Origin: JAVVHH01 sp963848035
GTDB taxonomy: Bacteria; Pseudomonadota; Alphaproteobacteria; Acetobacterales; Acetobacteraceae
NCBI GenBank assembly: GCA_963848035.1
Contig: CAWKCD010000001.1
Span: 1,426,001 to 1,490,000 of the forward strand
Direction: 5' to 3'
Length of the DNA stretch: 64,000 bases
Positions 30,172 through 39,011 of the stretch are shown here, one piece after another. Positions within the stretch are counted from its first letter, which is position 1, and each line of letters opens with the position of its first letter. Made by a program: the position numbers and the translations under genes. The notes under the pieces are model-generated. The model was not told where the DNA came from. It did no database searches and saw nothing but the letters and a program-made list of their open reading frames with translations.

Positions 30172-30978
30172 ATGACCCGTTTGCGCACCAAGGCGTCCGG
30201 CTTCAGGGAAGTGCGGGCCGGTAAACTGGGCGTTCGCCTCGCCAGCACGGCGCGCGAGGTCGATGCCGCGCAGGCGCTGCGCTATCGCGTGTTCTACGAA
30301 GAGATGGGCGCCGAAGCCTCGCCCGAGGCCGCCAGCCTGCAACGCGACGTCGATCGCTGGGACGAGGTCGCCGACCATATTCTGGTGATCGACCACGATC
30401 TCGGAGATGGCGTCGAGGCGGTTGTCGGCACGTATCGCATGATCCGCAGCGAGGCGGCCGAGACTATCGGCCGCTTCTATTCCGAGGACGAGTACGACAT
30501 CCGCCGGATCACCAGCTTCCCCGGCCGGGTACTCGAACTCGGCCGCTCCTGCGTCGACGCCACTCACCGCGGCCGCGCCGTGATGCAGCTCCTCTGGCGC
30601 GGCATCGCCGCCTATGTCGACCTGCACGAGATCGAGCTGATGTTCGGCTGCGCCAGCCTCAACGGCACCGATCCCGACGCGCTAGCGCCGGAACTCACCT
30701 ATCTCTACGGCCACCACCTAGCGCCGCCCGCCTTGCGTCCGCGCGCCGTGCCGGAGCGCTACGTCGACATGCGCCGACTCGACCCGGCCACGCTCGATCC
30801 AAAGAAGGCCGCCCAAGCCCTGCCGCCGCTCATCAAGGGCTATCTTCGCCTCGGCGGCTTCGTCGGCGACGGCGCTGTGATCGACAGGCAATTCAACACG
30901 GTGGACGTCGCCATCGTGGTCAAGACCGACCTGGTGACCGAGCGCTACAGCAAGCATTACGGCCGACACCAAGACTGA
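30172..30978 (+). CDS. OlsB-like GNAT acyltransferase
   Basis: A 268-residue GNAT-fold protein resembling OlsB, the acyl-ACP-dependent N-acyltransferase that makes lyso-ornithine lipid. AQALRYRVFYEEMGAEASPE, VGTYRMIRSEAAE and ELGRSCVDATHRGRAVMQLL are family features. Its usual partner OlsA is an acyltransferase like plsC, which lies 10 kb away. Placement after fur suggests metal- or phosphate-linked control of membrane lipids, but that is inference. Confidence 0.82.
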   Translation: MTRLRTKASGFREVRAGKLGVRLASTAREVDAAQALRYRVFYEEMGAEASPEAASLQRDVDRWDEVADHILVIDHDLGDGVEAVVGTYRMIRSEAAETIGRFYSEDEYDIRRITSFPGRVLELGRSCVDATHRGRAVMQLLWRGIAAYVDLHEIELMFGCASLNGTDPDALAPELTYLYGHHLAPPALRPRAVPERYVDMRRLDPATLDPKKAAQALPPLIKGYLRLGGFVGDGAVIDRQFNTVDVAIVVKTDLVTERYSKHYGRHQD

Positions 30979-30991
30979 TCGGAGAAGTCGG

Positions 30992-31936
30992 ATGAACGTC
31001 ATCATGACCGCCCCGCGCCTCGCGGAACCGGCGGCGGCCCTGCTCGAACAGGCTGGCGCCACCATCCACTACATGCGCCCGTTCCCCAGCGCTGCCGAGG
31101 TCGCCGCGCTGGCCAAGGCGGTCGATGCGGTGGCGATCCTGTCCCGGCAGGGGCCGGTCACCGCCGAGGTGATGGATGCCGCGCCAAATCTGCAGATCGT
31201 CGCGCGGCACGGGGTCGGCGTCGACGACGTCGATCTCGCCGAGGCGGCGCGGCGCGGCATCGTGGTGACGCGGGCGCCGGGCTCGAACACGGTCGCGGTC
31301 GCCGAGCACACGCTGGCGCTGATCCTGGCTCTGGCCAAGCGGCTGCCGACCTTCTCCGCCCAGATCGCGCGGGGCGGCTGGCGGGAAGGCGGCGACAAGG
31401 CGCGCGACGTCGCCGGGTTGCGGCTCGGTCTGGTCGGGTGCGGCGCGATCGGGCAGGCCGTGGCCCGGCTGGCGGCTGCGTTCGGCATGGACGTCGCCGG
31501 ATACGATCCGATCGTCACGGAGGCCGCCCACATCCCGCACCTCACCCGCGATCTGCCGACGCTACTGCGACGGTCAGACGTGCTGTCGCTCCACGTGCCG
31601 CTCACCCCGGCGACCCGGCACCTGATCGGCGCGGCGGAGCTGTCGGCGTTGCCGCACGGCGCGCTGGTGATCAACACGGCCCGAGGCGGCCTCATCGACG
31701 AGTCGGCACTCGCCCAGGCCCTCGCTACCGGCCAAGTGGAGGCCGCGGGGCTCGACGTTTTCGAGTCCGAACCGCCGCAGACCGACAACGAGTTTCGAGA
31801 TCACGCGAAGGTGATCGTCACACCACACGTTGCGGGTGTCACGGATGGCAGTCTCGTTAACATGGGATTGATGGCGGCAGAATGTATCGTCGCCAAGTTG
31901 CAGGGACGTACGATCGCTCGCGAAAGAATCGTTTGA
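30992..31936 (+). CDS. D-isomer-specific 2-hydroxyacid dehydrogenase
   Basis: An NAD(P)-dependent dehydrogenase of 314 residues. The Rossmann motif is GLVGCGAIGQAVARL; the catalytic triad residues are the Arg in NTARGGLIDE, Glu in DVFESEPP and His in VTPHVAGVTD. Related to phosphoglycerate and hydroxypyruvate dehydrogenases, but without the C-terminal ACT domain, so the substrate is not assignable. ATG start with GGAG-like box, 13 bases after the OlsB-like gene; stop overlaps the lnt start by one base. Confidence 0.87.
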   Translation: MNVIMTAPRLAEPAAALLEQAGATIHYMRPFPSAAEVAALAKAVDAVAILSRQGPVTAEVMDAAPNLQIVARHGVGVDDVDLAEAARRGIVVTRAPGSNTVAVAEHTLALILALAKRLPTFSAQIARGGWREGGDKARDVAGLRLGLVGCGAIGQAVARLAAAFGMDVAGYDPIVTEAAHIPHLTRDLPTLLRRSDVLSLHVPLTPATRHLIGAAELSALPHGALVINTARGGLIDESALAQALATGQVEAAGLDVFESEPPQTDNEFRDHAKVIVTPHVAGVTDGSLVNMGLMAAECIVAKLQGRTIARERIV

Positions 31937-33461
31937 TGAAGCTCGACGGCCTCGGCTGGCTGCGGCTGGCGTCCGGTTGGCGTGCTGATCTCGCTGGCTT
32001 CACGCTTGGAGCCCTCTCCGCTGCCGCGTTGCCGCCACTCCATGTGATCCCGGTCCTGCTGATCGCGGTGCCGGGCTTGCTGGCGCTGATCGATGGCGCC
32101 CGAGGGCCTGGCGGCGCGGCTAGACGCGGCTTCTGGTTCGGTCTCGGTCACCACGTTTTCGGGCTCTACTGGATCACTGAGGCGATCCTGCTCGAGTTCG
32201 GCTCGGTATTGGTGGCTGGTTCCGCTGGCGGTGCCGGCGCTCTCGGCGTTGCTCGCCCTGTTCATCGCCGCCCCATGCGCCGCCGCCAAACTGGCGCAGC
32301 CCGGCTGGCGCCGCGTGGCGATGTTCGGCGGCGCCTGGGTGCTGGCCGATCTGGCCCGGCAATATGTCGGCACCGGCTTCCCCTGGAACCCGTTGGGCAG
32401 CGTCTGGACCATCCCGGGCGTCGCTGGCGACATCATGATCCAGCCGGCAGCGATGATCGGCACGCCCGGCCTTACCCTCGCGACCGTGCTGCTGGCGGCA
32501 ACGCCGTCGCTGGGTCTGCGCGCGGTGGCGGGAGGCGCCGCAGTGCTGCTGCTCTGGGTCGGATCCGGATGGTATCGCCTGCATCAAGCGGCGCCACGGC
32601 CGACCGGACTACAGGCGGTTCTCGTGCAAGGGAACGTCACGCAGGGCCAGAAATGGGATCGGCAGGCGATGCTTGAGGCCTTCGACCGGCAGCTCGCGCT
32701 CACCCGCGAAGGCGTCGCCCGGGCCGGCGAGGAGCCAACCGTCGTGATTTGGCCGGAGACATCGGTCGCGTTCCTGCTGCAATACGACGAGGCGGCGCGG
32801 AAGGCTGTCATGGACGCCGCCAAGCCAGCCGTGGCGGCGCTGGTCGGGGGACTCACTTTCGACGCCCCGCCGTCACGCGGCACGCTGGACACCAATCCGC
32901 CCTACAACAGCCTCCTCGCCCTTACGCCGAACGCGGAGATCGCCGGCATCTACAGCAAGTGGCACCTGGTGCCGTTCGGCGAATTCGCGCCCAGTTGGGT
33001 GCCGTTCTCGATCCAGGTCGTGCCAGGCCGATTTCGGCTTCGGCTCGGGGCCGCAGACGCTGCATGTCCCCGGCATTCCGGCGTTCGGCCCGCTGATCTG
33101 CTACGAGGCGGTCTACCCGGCCCAGGTGATCGACGAGGCCGATCGCCCGGCCTGGATGGTCAACATCACCAACGACGCATGGTTCGGCAATTCCACCGGA
33201 CCGCGGCAGCACCTTGCCGCGGCGAGATTGCGAGCGGTCGAGGAGGGGCTGCCGCTGCTCCGCGCCGCTAATACCGGCATCACAGCCGCGTTTGACGCCC
33301 GGGGGCACGAGCTCGCTCGCACCGTATTGAACACTCCAGCGGTTCTCACCCTTTCCATTCCGGGTCCGCGTCCGGCTACGTCATTTTCACGTTGGGGACT
33401 GGTCATCCCGGGCTTATTATCTCTCTTGTCGATCGGCCTGGGCCTGAGACGACGGGGTTGA
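31936..33461 (+). pseudogene. lnt: Apolipoprotein N-acyltransferase, two frameshifts
   Basis: Lnt adds the third acyl chain to lipoproteins in the inner membrane. The N-terminal transmembrane part (LAGFTLGALSAAALPPLHVI) and the nitrilase domain are intact: Glu in VIWPETSVAF, Lys in YSKWHLVPFGEF and Cys in LICYEAVYPAQ. The frame breaks near 32201 (joining LLEFG to RYWWLVPLAVPAL) and near 33033-33040 (joining VVPGRF to FGSGPQTLHVPG). Lnt is essential in many Gram-negatives, which argues for sequence errors. Reconnected length is about 508 residues. Confidence 0.87.
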
Positions 33462-33497
33462 TTGTCGACTTATTGGGATGGATTGATAAGATTGTAA

Positions 33498-33516
33498 CGG
33501 AGGTTGACTTCCTCCG
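33498..33516. other. Hairpin downstream of lnt
   Basis: CGGAGG and CCTCCG form a 6-base stem around TTGACTT; the stem extends with one bulge to AAC/GTT. It could be a weak terminator for lnt or part of the promoter for the XRE gene, since the loop contains a TTGACT -35-like hexamer. No T-run follows. Confidence 0.35.
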
Positions 33517-33570
33517 GTTGTGCCGTTAAGGATTTGTTCATCTTCGCATGGTAGCGCGGAAGGGATTTTT

Positions 33571-34053
33571 ATGGCCGACATGCACGTGTCCGCGGATGCC
33601 ACAACCACCGGTGCTGAACGTGAGGGGCGGGCAAGCCCCATTGACGTGCACGTGGGCGCTCGAATCCGGCTGAGGCGCACCTTGATGGGAATGTCACAAG
33701 AGCGCCTCGGTGAGGCACTCGGACTGACTTTCCAGCAGGTTCAGAAATATGAGCGTGGCGTGAATCGCGTTGGCGCTTCCCGGTTGTTCGACCTGTCGCG
33801 CGTCCTCGATGTTCCGATCAGCTTCTTCTTCGACGACATGCCGGAGCCGCTCGCCGGGCTGCATGGCGGTGGCTACAATTCGACCCGCGCCGCCGGTGGT
33901 TTCGCCGAGAGCCAGGACGGGTTCGGCACAGACGAGATGCTCAACCGTCGCGAGACGCTCGAGCTGGTGCGGGCCTACTACCGGATCAACGAACCGGCCG
34001 TGCGCAAGCGCGTCTTCGACCTCATCAAGTCGATGGGTCCGACGGAGAGCTGA
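33571..34053 (+). CDS. XRE-family helix-turn-helix regulator
   Basis: A 160-residue regulator with a Cro/C1-type HTH at about residues 25-80 (VGARIRLRRTLMGMSQERLG, then LTFQQVQKYERGVNRVGASR). This protein type conservatively follows lnt in alphaproteobacteria, often upstream of metK; metK is not here. ATG 33571 is preceded by a GGAAGGG box and was preferred over an upstream in-frame start at 33520. The C-terminal tail (RRETLELVRAYYRI) is helical. It overlaps the convergent DUF2244 gene by 29 bases. Confidence 0.92.
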   Translation: MADMHVSADATTTGAEREGRASPIDVHVGARIRLRRTLMGMSQERLGEALGLTFQQVQKYERGVNRVGASRLFDLSRVLDVPISFFFDDMPEPLAGLHGGGYNSTRAAGGFAESQDGFGTDEMLNRRETLELVRAYYRINEPAVRKRVFDLIKSMGPTES

Positions 34054-34570
34054 TCTCCCGGAGTTGCGGATTGTCGAATACGGGATGGCGCTGACGCTCC
34101 AGCGCGTCCCTCAACGCTGTGGAAAGCGCCCGCTTTTCGTCTTCGCCCAGGGACGTCGCCACCTCGATCGCGACGCCGGTCGACCGCAGCACGAGCGCCG
34201 GAGCCCGCCCATGACGCTCCTCGAGCTCGGCGCGTAGCCAGCCCGACGCCAACACGCGTTCCGAGCGGCGGCCCGACGGATCCACCGACACCACGGTCAG
34301 CCCCTGGTTCGACAGGATCAGCATCTCCATCGCGCGGGCACCGAGCGCGTGGCGTCGCAGCAGCCAGATCGCCAACGTGATCTCGAGCCCGGTGAAGCCG
34401 ATCACCGGCCAAGCGCCGACCAGCCACAGGCCAAGCGCCACCGCCCCGCTCAGCAGGCCGAGGAATCCCGCGAGCCACCGCAAACCGCGCCGGCCGAGGC
34501 TCCGATGCGGCACGATCACAGCCTCGAACTCGACGGTCCCATCCACCATCGGCTTCATATCGACGCTCAT
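34025..34570 (-). CDS. DUF2244 family membrane protein
   Basis: A 181-residue protein with two adjacent hydrophobic helices (about residues 32-52 and 55-72: LAGFLGLLSGAVALGLWLV and WPVIGFTGLEITLAIWLL) and a cytoplasmic C-terminal domain (RSERVLASGWLRAELEE). It fits the DUF2244 family often found near nth or cytochrome genes; the function is unknown. The frame is open further upstream, but ATG 34570 avoids overlap with nth, which is divergent 57 bases away. Confidence 0.8.
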   Translation of the reverse strand: MSVDMKPMVDGTVEFEAVIVPHRSLGRRGLRWLAGFLGLLSGAVALGLWLVGAWPVIGFTGLEITLAIWLLRRHALGARAMEMLILSNQGLTVVSVDPSGRRSERVLASGWLRAELEERHGRAPALVLRSTGVAIEVATSLGEDEKRALSTALRDALERQRHPVFDNPQLREISSPSDPST

Positions 34571-34627
34571 CCGATTTCTGCCAGCCCGCTTGCTGTTCCA
34601 CACGGTCGATCGTGAGATGATTGCACG

Positions 34628-35332
34628 ATGACCCTCGCTCCGCACCGCCCCCGCAAAACGCCAAAGATGTCTGTGGCCGATGTCCGTGCTTTCATCGAAG
34701 CGCTCGCGTCGGCCTACCCCGACGCATCGAGCGAACTCGATTTCCGCGACTCCTACACGCTCCTCGTGGCCGTCGTCTTGTCGGCCCAGACCACCGACGC
34801 TTCCGTCAACCGCGCGACGGCGACGCTGTTCCGAGATGCGCCGGACCCGGCGGCGATGGTCGCGCTTGGCGTCCCCGGTGTCGCTGAACACATCAAGCGT
34901 CTCGGCCTGTGGCAGGCGAAGGCCAAGAACGTCGTTGAATTGTCACGCCAACTCCTGGAGAGCTACGACGGCGTGGTACCCGAGGACCGGGCGGCACTCG
35001 AGGCATTGCCGGGCGTCGGTCGGAAGACCGCAAACGTCGTCCTCAACATCGCCTTCGGGCATGACACGATGGCCGTCGACACGCACATTTTCCGCCTCGG
35101 CAACCGCACCGGGATCGCGCCCGGCAAGACGGTCCGGGAGGTGGAAGATGGTCTCGTGCGACGCATTCCGAAATTGCTGCTCCGGCCGGCGCATCACTGG
35201 CTGATCCTGCATGGTCGCTACGTCTGCAAGGCCCGCAAACCAGAGTGCTGGCGCTGCGTGGCAGCCGAGTGGTGCCGGTTTCCGGACAAGACCCCCGCTC
35301 CGCCCGCGCCGAAACCTGCCAAGCGGAACTAA
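34628..35332 (+). CDS. nth: Endonuclease III
   Basis: Base-excision-repair DNA glycosylase/AP lyase for oxidised pyrimidines. The helix-hairpin-helix is ALPGVGRKTANVVLNIAFG with the catalytic Lys, and the catalytic Asp is in VDTHIFRLGNR. The C-terminal 4Fe-4S motif (C-x6-C-x2-C-x5-C) is present in CKARKPECWRCVAAEWC. It has 234 residues with a Pro/Ala/Lys-rich tail. Confidence 0.95.
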   Translation: MTLAPHRPRKTPKMSVADVRAFIEALASAYPDASSELDFRDSYTLLVAVVLSAQTTDASVNRATATLFRDAPDPAAMVALGVPGVAEHIKRLGLWQAKAKNVVELSRQLLESYDGVVPEDRAALEALPGVGRKTANVVLNIAFGHDTMAVDTHIFRLGNRTGIAPGKTVREVEDGLVRRIPKLLLRPAHHWLILHGRYVCKARKPECWRCVAAEWCRFPDKTPAPPAPKPAKRN

Positions 35333-35389
35333 ACACATGTGAATGCCATCGCCGCCGCCACCGGGCAGTGTGTAACCGCGGAGGTGCGA

Positions 35390-35635
35390 ATGGGACAGTT
35401 ACTTTGGACGTACGGCCATGGCTCTGACCTGCAATCGGACCTGGCCGGTTTCAGGCTTGTGGCGGGGCGCGCCTCGTCGGGCGCCGGCTACCGGTATGCG
35501 GTGATGGCGCGCGATGCCGGTGAGCCAGACGCGTCGCCCCTGGCTTCCGGCTCCCGCGAGAGCTTGCGCGAGGCGATCGAGGCTGCGGAACGCGCCGTAG
35601 AGACGATCGACCCAACGCTCGCCATGGCCAGCTAA
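35390..35635 (+). CDS. Small hypothetical protein, 81 residues
   Basis: Starts at ATG 35390 behind a GGAGG box 5 bases away; an in-frame GTG at 35339 would add 17 residues without a clear site. The sequence MGQLLWTYGHGSDLQSDLAG is followed by a mixed beta/helix region ending with a helix (ESLREAIEAAERAVETI). It looks like a compact soluble domain. I do not recognise the family. It lies between nth and the convergent DUF2934 gene, which ends 1 base away. Confidence 0.6.
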   Translation: MGQLLWTYGHGSDLQSDLAGFRLVAGRASSGAGYRYAVMARDAGEPDASPLASGSRESLREAIEAAERAVETIDPTLAMAS

Positions 35636-35636
35636 G

Positions 35637-35912
35637 CTATTTCGCTTTCTTCCGGCTGCGTCCGCTACCGGCGGAAGCGCGGGTCAAGGCGGGCGGATCG
35701 CTCGCGGGGAACGTCGCTTCCAATGCGCTGTCTTCCGCCCGGTCAGCCTCCGTGCGCTGCTGCAGCGGCGTCGCCGGCTCGGCATGGGCCGTCGCCTCGA
35801 CCAATTGCCGCGCGCGCTCCCAAAATTCCATGTCGCGACCGCTGGGCGAACCTTCCTTCTCCCACAGCGCGTATGCCCGCTCGCGCACCTTTTCCTCGAT
35901 CATCTGGTCCAT
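35637..35912 (-). CDS. DUF2934 family protein
   Basis: A 91-residue protein with the DUF2934 motif: VRERAYALWEKEGSPSGRDM then EFWERARQLVE, and a charged tail (SGRSRKKAK). DUF2934 proteins are small, common in soil alphaproteobacteria, and of unknown function. ATG 35912 has a strong GGAAGGAG box; longer starts run through the upstream Crp/Fnr gene. Confidence 0.8.
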   Translation of the reverse strand: MDQMIEEKVRERAYALWEKEGSPSGRDMEFWERARQLVEATAHAEPATPLQQRTEADRAEDSALEATFPASDPPALTRASAGSGRSRKKAK

Positions 35913-35968
35913 GTCGGTCTCCTTCCGCGGTGACAACGCGGCGGGTGCGGCCGGGTTGAAAAATCCGG

Positions 35969-36709
35969 TCAATTCGCCGGTTTGTGTCGCCGCGCCAGCA
36001 GGTCGAGGTAGTTGGGGTCCGCCTCCGCGGCCTCCTTCAGTCCCTCCCAGTCGAGTGCCGAGAACATCCGGCCGCGCAAGGTGATCAAGCCGTCGCGACG
36101 CAGTTCCTGAATCACGCGGTTGACGTGCACGGTCGACAAGCCCGTCGCATCTGCCAACTCGCCCTGGGTGAGCGGGAGATCGCAGACGCCATTGCGCGCC
36201 AGGCCCACGGCCTGCAGCCGGATCACCAGCTCGCAGAAGATGTGCGCCACGCGCTGGTAAGCCGTCCGGCGCCCCACATTGACCAGCCATTCGCGATGGA
36301 TCGCGCCATCGACGACGGTCTCGCGCCACAAGCGCCGCGTTATCGTCTTGGATCCAAGCAGTTCCTCGATGGCCGAATGCGGGATCTGACCGATTTTCGA
36401 GGCCGTCAGCGTGCCGATGCCATGGTCGAGGCGGTCGAGCAGGTAACCCTGCAAATCGAGGAAGTCGCCGGCGATGTGGAAAGACACGATCTGACGACGT
36501 CCGTCCGCGAGTGACCGGTAGCGGCAAGCAAAGCCCTCGATCAGGACGATGCATTGCGGCGAGTGATCGCCCTCGCGCACCAGATCGCGGTCGCGCCCGA
36601 CTTCGCGCACGGTCATCGGAACCGCCTCGAGCAGACGTGCGTCCTCGCGCGACAATGCGCCGGACCGGGAAAATTTCATCGTGAGGAAAGAGGCGTTCGG
36701 TGCGTCCAC
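35969..36709 (-). CDS. Crp/Fnr family transcriptional regulator
   Basis: A 246-residue regulator with a cyclic-nucleotide-binding-like N-terminal domain (VREGDHSPQCIVLIEGFACR, then FHIAGDFLDLQGYLL) and a C-terminal winged helix (LPLTQGELADATGLSTVHVN, then RVIQELRRDGLI). It lacks the Fnr cysteine cluster, so it is not an oxygen sensor of the Fnr type; many such alphaproteobacterial members respond to unknown signals. The DUF2934 gene follows 56 bases downstream. Upstream, about 125 AT-richer bases separate it from rlmH and should hold its promoter. Confidence 0.88.
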   Translation of the reverse strand: MDAPNASFLTMKFSRSGALSREDARLLEAVPMTVREVGRDRDLVREGDHSPQCIVLIEGFACRYRSLADGRRQIVSFHIAGDFLDLQGYLLDRLDHGIGTLTASKIGQIPHSAIEELLGSKTITRRLWRETVVDGAIHREWLVNVGRRTAYQRVAHIFCELVIRLQAVGLARNGVCDLPLTQGELADATGLSTVHVNRVIQELRRDGLITLRGRMFSALDWEGLKEAAEADPNYLDLLARRHKPAN

Positions 36710-36834
36710 CTTGATTAACCTGACTAGGGGATGGGCACGCTAAGAGCCATGCGGCGGAAAGGCTGAATATAACATGAGTTAATTTTTGTTCTACGAGTGG
36801 TGGACCGAAGACGTTATTCTCCGTGCCGTGCCGT

Positions 36835-37290
36835 TCACGGCCGGCCTGCCCGGTGGTACGGATGGCCCGCGGCGATCGATTGGGCTCGGTAGAGCTGTTC
36901 CGCCAGCAAGCCGCGAACGAGCATATGCGGCCAGGTCATGCTGCCGAGCGAGAGAACAAGGTCCGCCCGTTCCAGCGCCGCCGGGCCCAGCCCCTCGGCG
37001 CCGCCGACGACGAAGGCCACCGGCCGCGCCGTCTCGCGCCACGAGGCCGCCAACCGCGCCAATCCGTCACTATCGACAATGTCTCCACCGAGGTCGAGCA
37101 TCACCGCGAATGCCTTCTCCGGCAAGGCCGCGAGCAGCGCTTCTGTTTCCCGCCGCTTGACCTCGCCCGGCGCGCCGCGCCCCTCCGCGATCTCGATGAC
37201 CGCGAGCTTCGGGCGCAGCCTTGCATTATATTTGTCGAACAACTCTCGTTCTGGGCCGGCGCGCAACTTGCCGATGGCGATCAGCTGCAT
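36835..37290 (-). CDS. rlmH: 23S rRNA (pseudouridine1915-N3)-methyltransferase
   Basis: SPOUT methyltransferase for 23S rRNA position 1915. The 151-residue protein starts MQLIAIGKLRAGPEREL and has the knotted C-terminus FVVGGAEGLGPAALERADLV followed by LSLGSMTWPHMLVRGLLAEQ. I chose ATG 37290 over a start 21 bases upstream, because it matches the family N-terminus. Usually it sits directly beside rsfS and nadD; here a secreted-protein gene on the other strand is inserted. Confidence 0.94.
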   Translation of the reverse strand: MQLIAIGKLRAGPERELFDKYNARLRPKLAVIEIAEGRGAPGEVKRRETEALLAALPEKAFAVMLDLGGDIVDSDGLARLAASWRETARPVAFVVGGAEGLGPAALERADLVLSLGSMTWPHMLVRGLLAEQLYRAQSIAAGHPYHRAGRP

Positions 37291-37304
37291 GTAACCGAGG
37301 ACCC

Positions 37305-37826
37305 ATGACACTGATTCGACGCACCTTCGTCTGCCTTACCCTGTCCCAAGCCGTGCTGGCCGGCAGCGCGCTGCCTTTGCTCGCGGCTGCACCGGCCAAG
37401 CCGCCGCCCGGCACCCCGGTCAAGCTGGTGGCGCAGCCCGGTAGTCCGATGGACACCGCGGCCCGACTGCTCGTCGCCGCCGATCTCGACGCCGCCAAGG
37501 CGCGCGGCGACAAGCCCTTGGTCCTGACCGGCACCGCCGATATCGGCGCGGAGCGGCCGGCGCTGTTCATCCAGTTGCAGTCGAAACAGGAATGTGGCTC
37601 CGCCGGCTGCTCGACGGCGGTCTACGCCTGGGACAAAGGCGGTTGGAAACAGGTGCTGGACGGCACCACGGGAAGGCTCTCGGTCAGCACCAAGCGCACC
37701 CGCGGCCGGGCCGATCTGATGACGGACAACGAGCATTTCGTCTGGACCGGCAGCCAGTATCGCAGCACCACGCCAGCACCGGCGCTGGATCTCAAGCCGC
37801 ACCCGCGTCCGCGCCGGCACGGCTAG
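37305..37826 (+). CDS. Secreted hypothetical protein
   Basis: A 173-residue protein with a Sec-type signal peptide (TLSQAVLAGSALPLLAAAPA) and a soluble domain containing a single disulfide-candidate pair (QECGSAGCSTAVYAWDKGGW). The C-terminus is basic and proline-rich. It is inserted between rlmH and rsfS on the opposite strand and overlaps the end of rsfS by 4 bases. No family recognised; a small inhibitor or envelope protein is possible. Confidence 0.65.
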   Translation: MTLIRRTFVCLTLSQAVLAGSALPLLAAAPAKPPPGTPVKLVAQPGSPMDTAARLLVAADLDAAKARGDKPLVLTGTADIGAERPALFIQLQSKQECGSAGCSTAVYAWDKGGWKQVLDGTTGRLSVSTKRTRGRADLMTDNEHFVWTGSQYRSTTPAPALDLKPHPRPRRHG

Positions 37827-38458
37827 CCCGCGGCGGGCTCGCCCGGCTCGTCGAGCTCGGCGCCCCACATCCGCTCGAGTCCATAGAGCGCCCGCGCCTC
37901 GGGCTTGAACAGATGGATCACGATGTCGCCGGCGTCGATCAGCACCCAATCGGACGCGCCGAGCCCCTCGATCTGGATCCGCTTGATGCCGATCTCGGCC
38001 AGCTTGTCCTCGAGATGGGTCGCCATCGCCGAGATCTGCCGATCCGCTAGGCCGGTCGCGATCACCATCCGATCCGCGAACGCGGCACGCCCGGCGAGGT
38101 CGATCGCGATCACATCCTCGGCCTTGTCGTCCTCGAGGCTCTCCACGATCACGGCTTGAACCTTGTCGAGACGCTCCTTCGCGCTCGGCGGCGGTGGCGC
38201 TTGGGCCCGCGCCCGCGGCCCAGCGACCGCCGCCTTCTTGCGCGGCGTCCCAGGTGATTTGGCAGCTTCGGCGAGCGTCGCGTCGGGTTTGTTGACCCGG
38301 GGTCGCGGTGCGGGCTTGGCGGCCGGGTCCGGCGGCTTTCTGGCTATGACATCACTCCTTCGAGGGTTGGCTCGCGGCAGGCAGGCGAAACGGTGGTCCC
38401 GGCGCGGCGCAACTCCGTCGCCGACAGCTTGTTCTGCCGAACCGGCAGGAATGTCCAT
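37823..38458 (-). CDS. rsfS: Ribosomal silencing factor RsfS
   Basis: Blocks ribosomal subunit joining during starvation. The RsfS domain is in the C-terminal 110 residues: SLEDDKAEDVIAIDLAGRAA, FADRMVIATGLADRQISAMA and a conserved GLGASDWVLIDAGDIVIHLF. The start is uncertain: the only ATG gives a 211-residue form whose first 38 residues overlap nadD, a non-standard ATA lies right after the nadD stop, and a GTG at 38152 gives the bare domain. The Ala/Pro/Lys-rich linker before the domain looks coding. Confidence 0.85.
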   Translation of the reverse strand: MDIPAGSAEQAVGDGVAPRRDHRFACLPRANPRRSDVIARKPPDPAAKPAPRPRVNKPDATLAEAAKSPGTPRKKAAVAGPRARAQAPPPPSAKERLDKVQAVIVESLEDDKAEDVIAIDLAGRAAFADRMVIATGLADRQISAMATHLEDKLAEIGIKRIQIEGLGASDWVLIDAGDIVIHLFKPEARALYGLERMWGAELDEPGEPAAG

Positions 38459-38955
38459 GCCGGCGGCGCCATACCTGCCAGCGCCGGAGCCAAATGCGGC
38501 AAGCGAAAAGCGAACCGGAACCGCCGCGCTGCCTGCCCGGCCAGAGCGCGGCCATTATAGGTGGGACGCGGGATCACCGCGAATGGCATGAGCGAGGGGA
38601 TCTCGGTCCAATGCTGCCATCGCGGCAGCTGCACCAGATTGTCCGCCCCCATCACCCAGACGAACGCCACCCGCGGGAACAGCCGGCGCAAGGCGCGGAG
38701 CGTGTCGTAGGTGTATCGGGTCCGCAGCCGCGACTCGATGTCGGTCGCGACGATGCGCTTGCCGTCGGCGATCCGACGGGCGCTCGCCAGCCGCTGCGAC
38801 AGCGGCGCCATGCCGGCGACGGATTTGAGCGGATTGCCGGGCGAGACCATCAGCCAGACCGAGTCCAGCCGCAGCCGCCGGCGGGCGACGCGTGCGACGT
38901 GCAGATGTCCGGAATGCGCCGGGTTGAACGAGCCGCCGAGCAGGCCCACGCGCAT
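38344..38955 (-). CDS. nadD: Nicotinate-nucleotide adenylyltransferase
   Basis: NAD biosynthesis enzyme that adenylylates nicotinate mononucleotide. GLLGGSFNPAHSGHLHVARV contains the nucleotidyltransferase (T/H)xGH motif, and later VMGADNLVQLPRWQHW and the SATELRR motif. From ATG 38955 it has 203 residues; the frame is open further up, but the start fits the family. It follows proA by about 56 bases. Confidence 0.92.
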   Translation of the reverse strand: MRVGLLGGSFNPAHSGHLHVARVARRRLRLDSVWLMVSPGNPLKSVAGMAPLSQRLASARRIADGKRIVATDIESRLRTRYTYDTLRALRRLFPRVAFVWVMGADNLVQLPRWQHWTEIPSLMPFAVIPRPTYNGRALAGQAARRFRFAFRLPHLAPALAGMAPPAWTFLPVRQNKLSATELRRAGTTVSPACREPTLEGVMS

Positions 38956-39011
38956 GCGCCGCCGATCGCCCCAGGTCGGTACGGGATCGGCCAGAGGACG
39001 ATCCCCGTGAT

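Noticed and set aside
33498..33516. Strong Rho-independent terminator after lnt
   Set aside because: The stem is short and not followed by a T-run; kept only as a hairpin feature.
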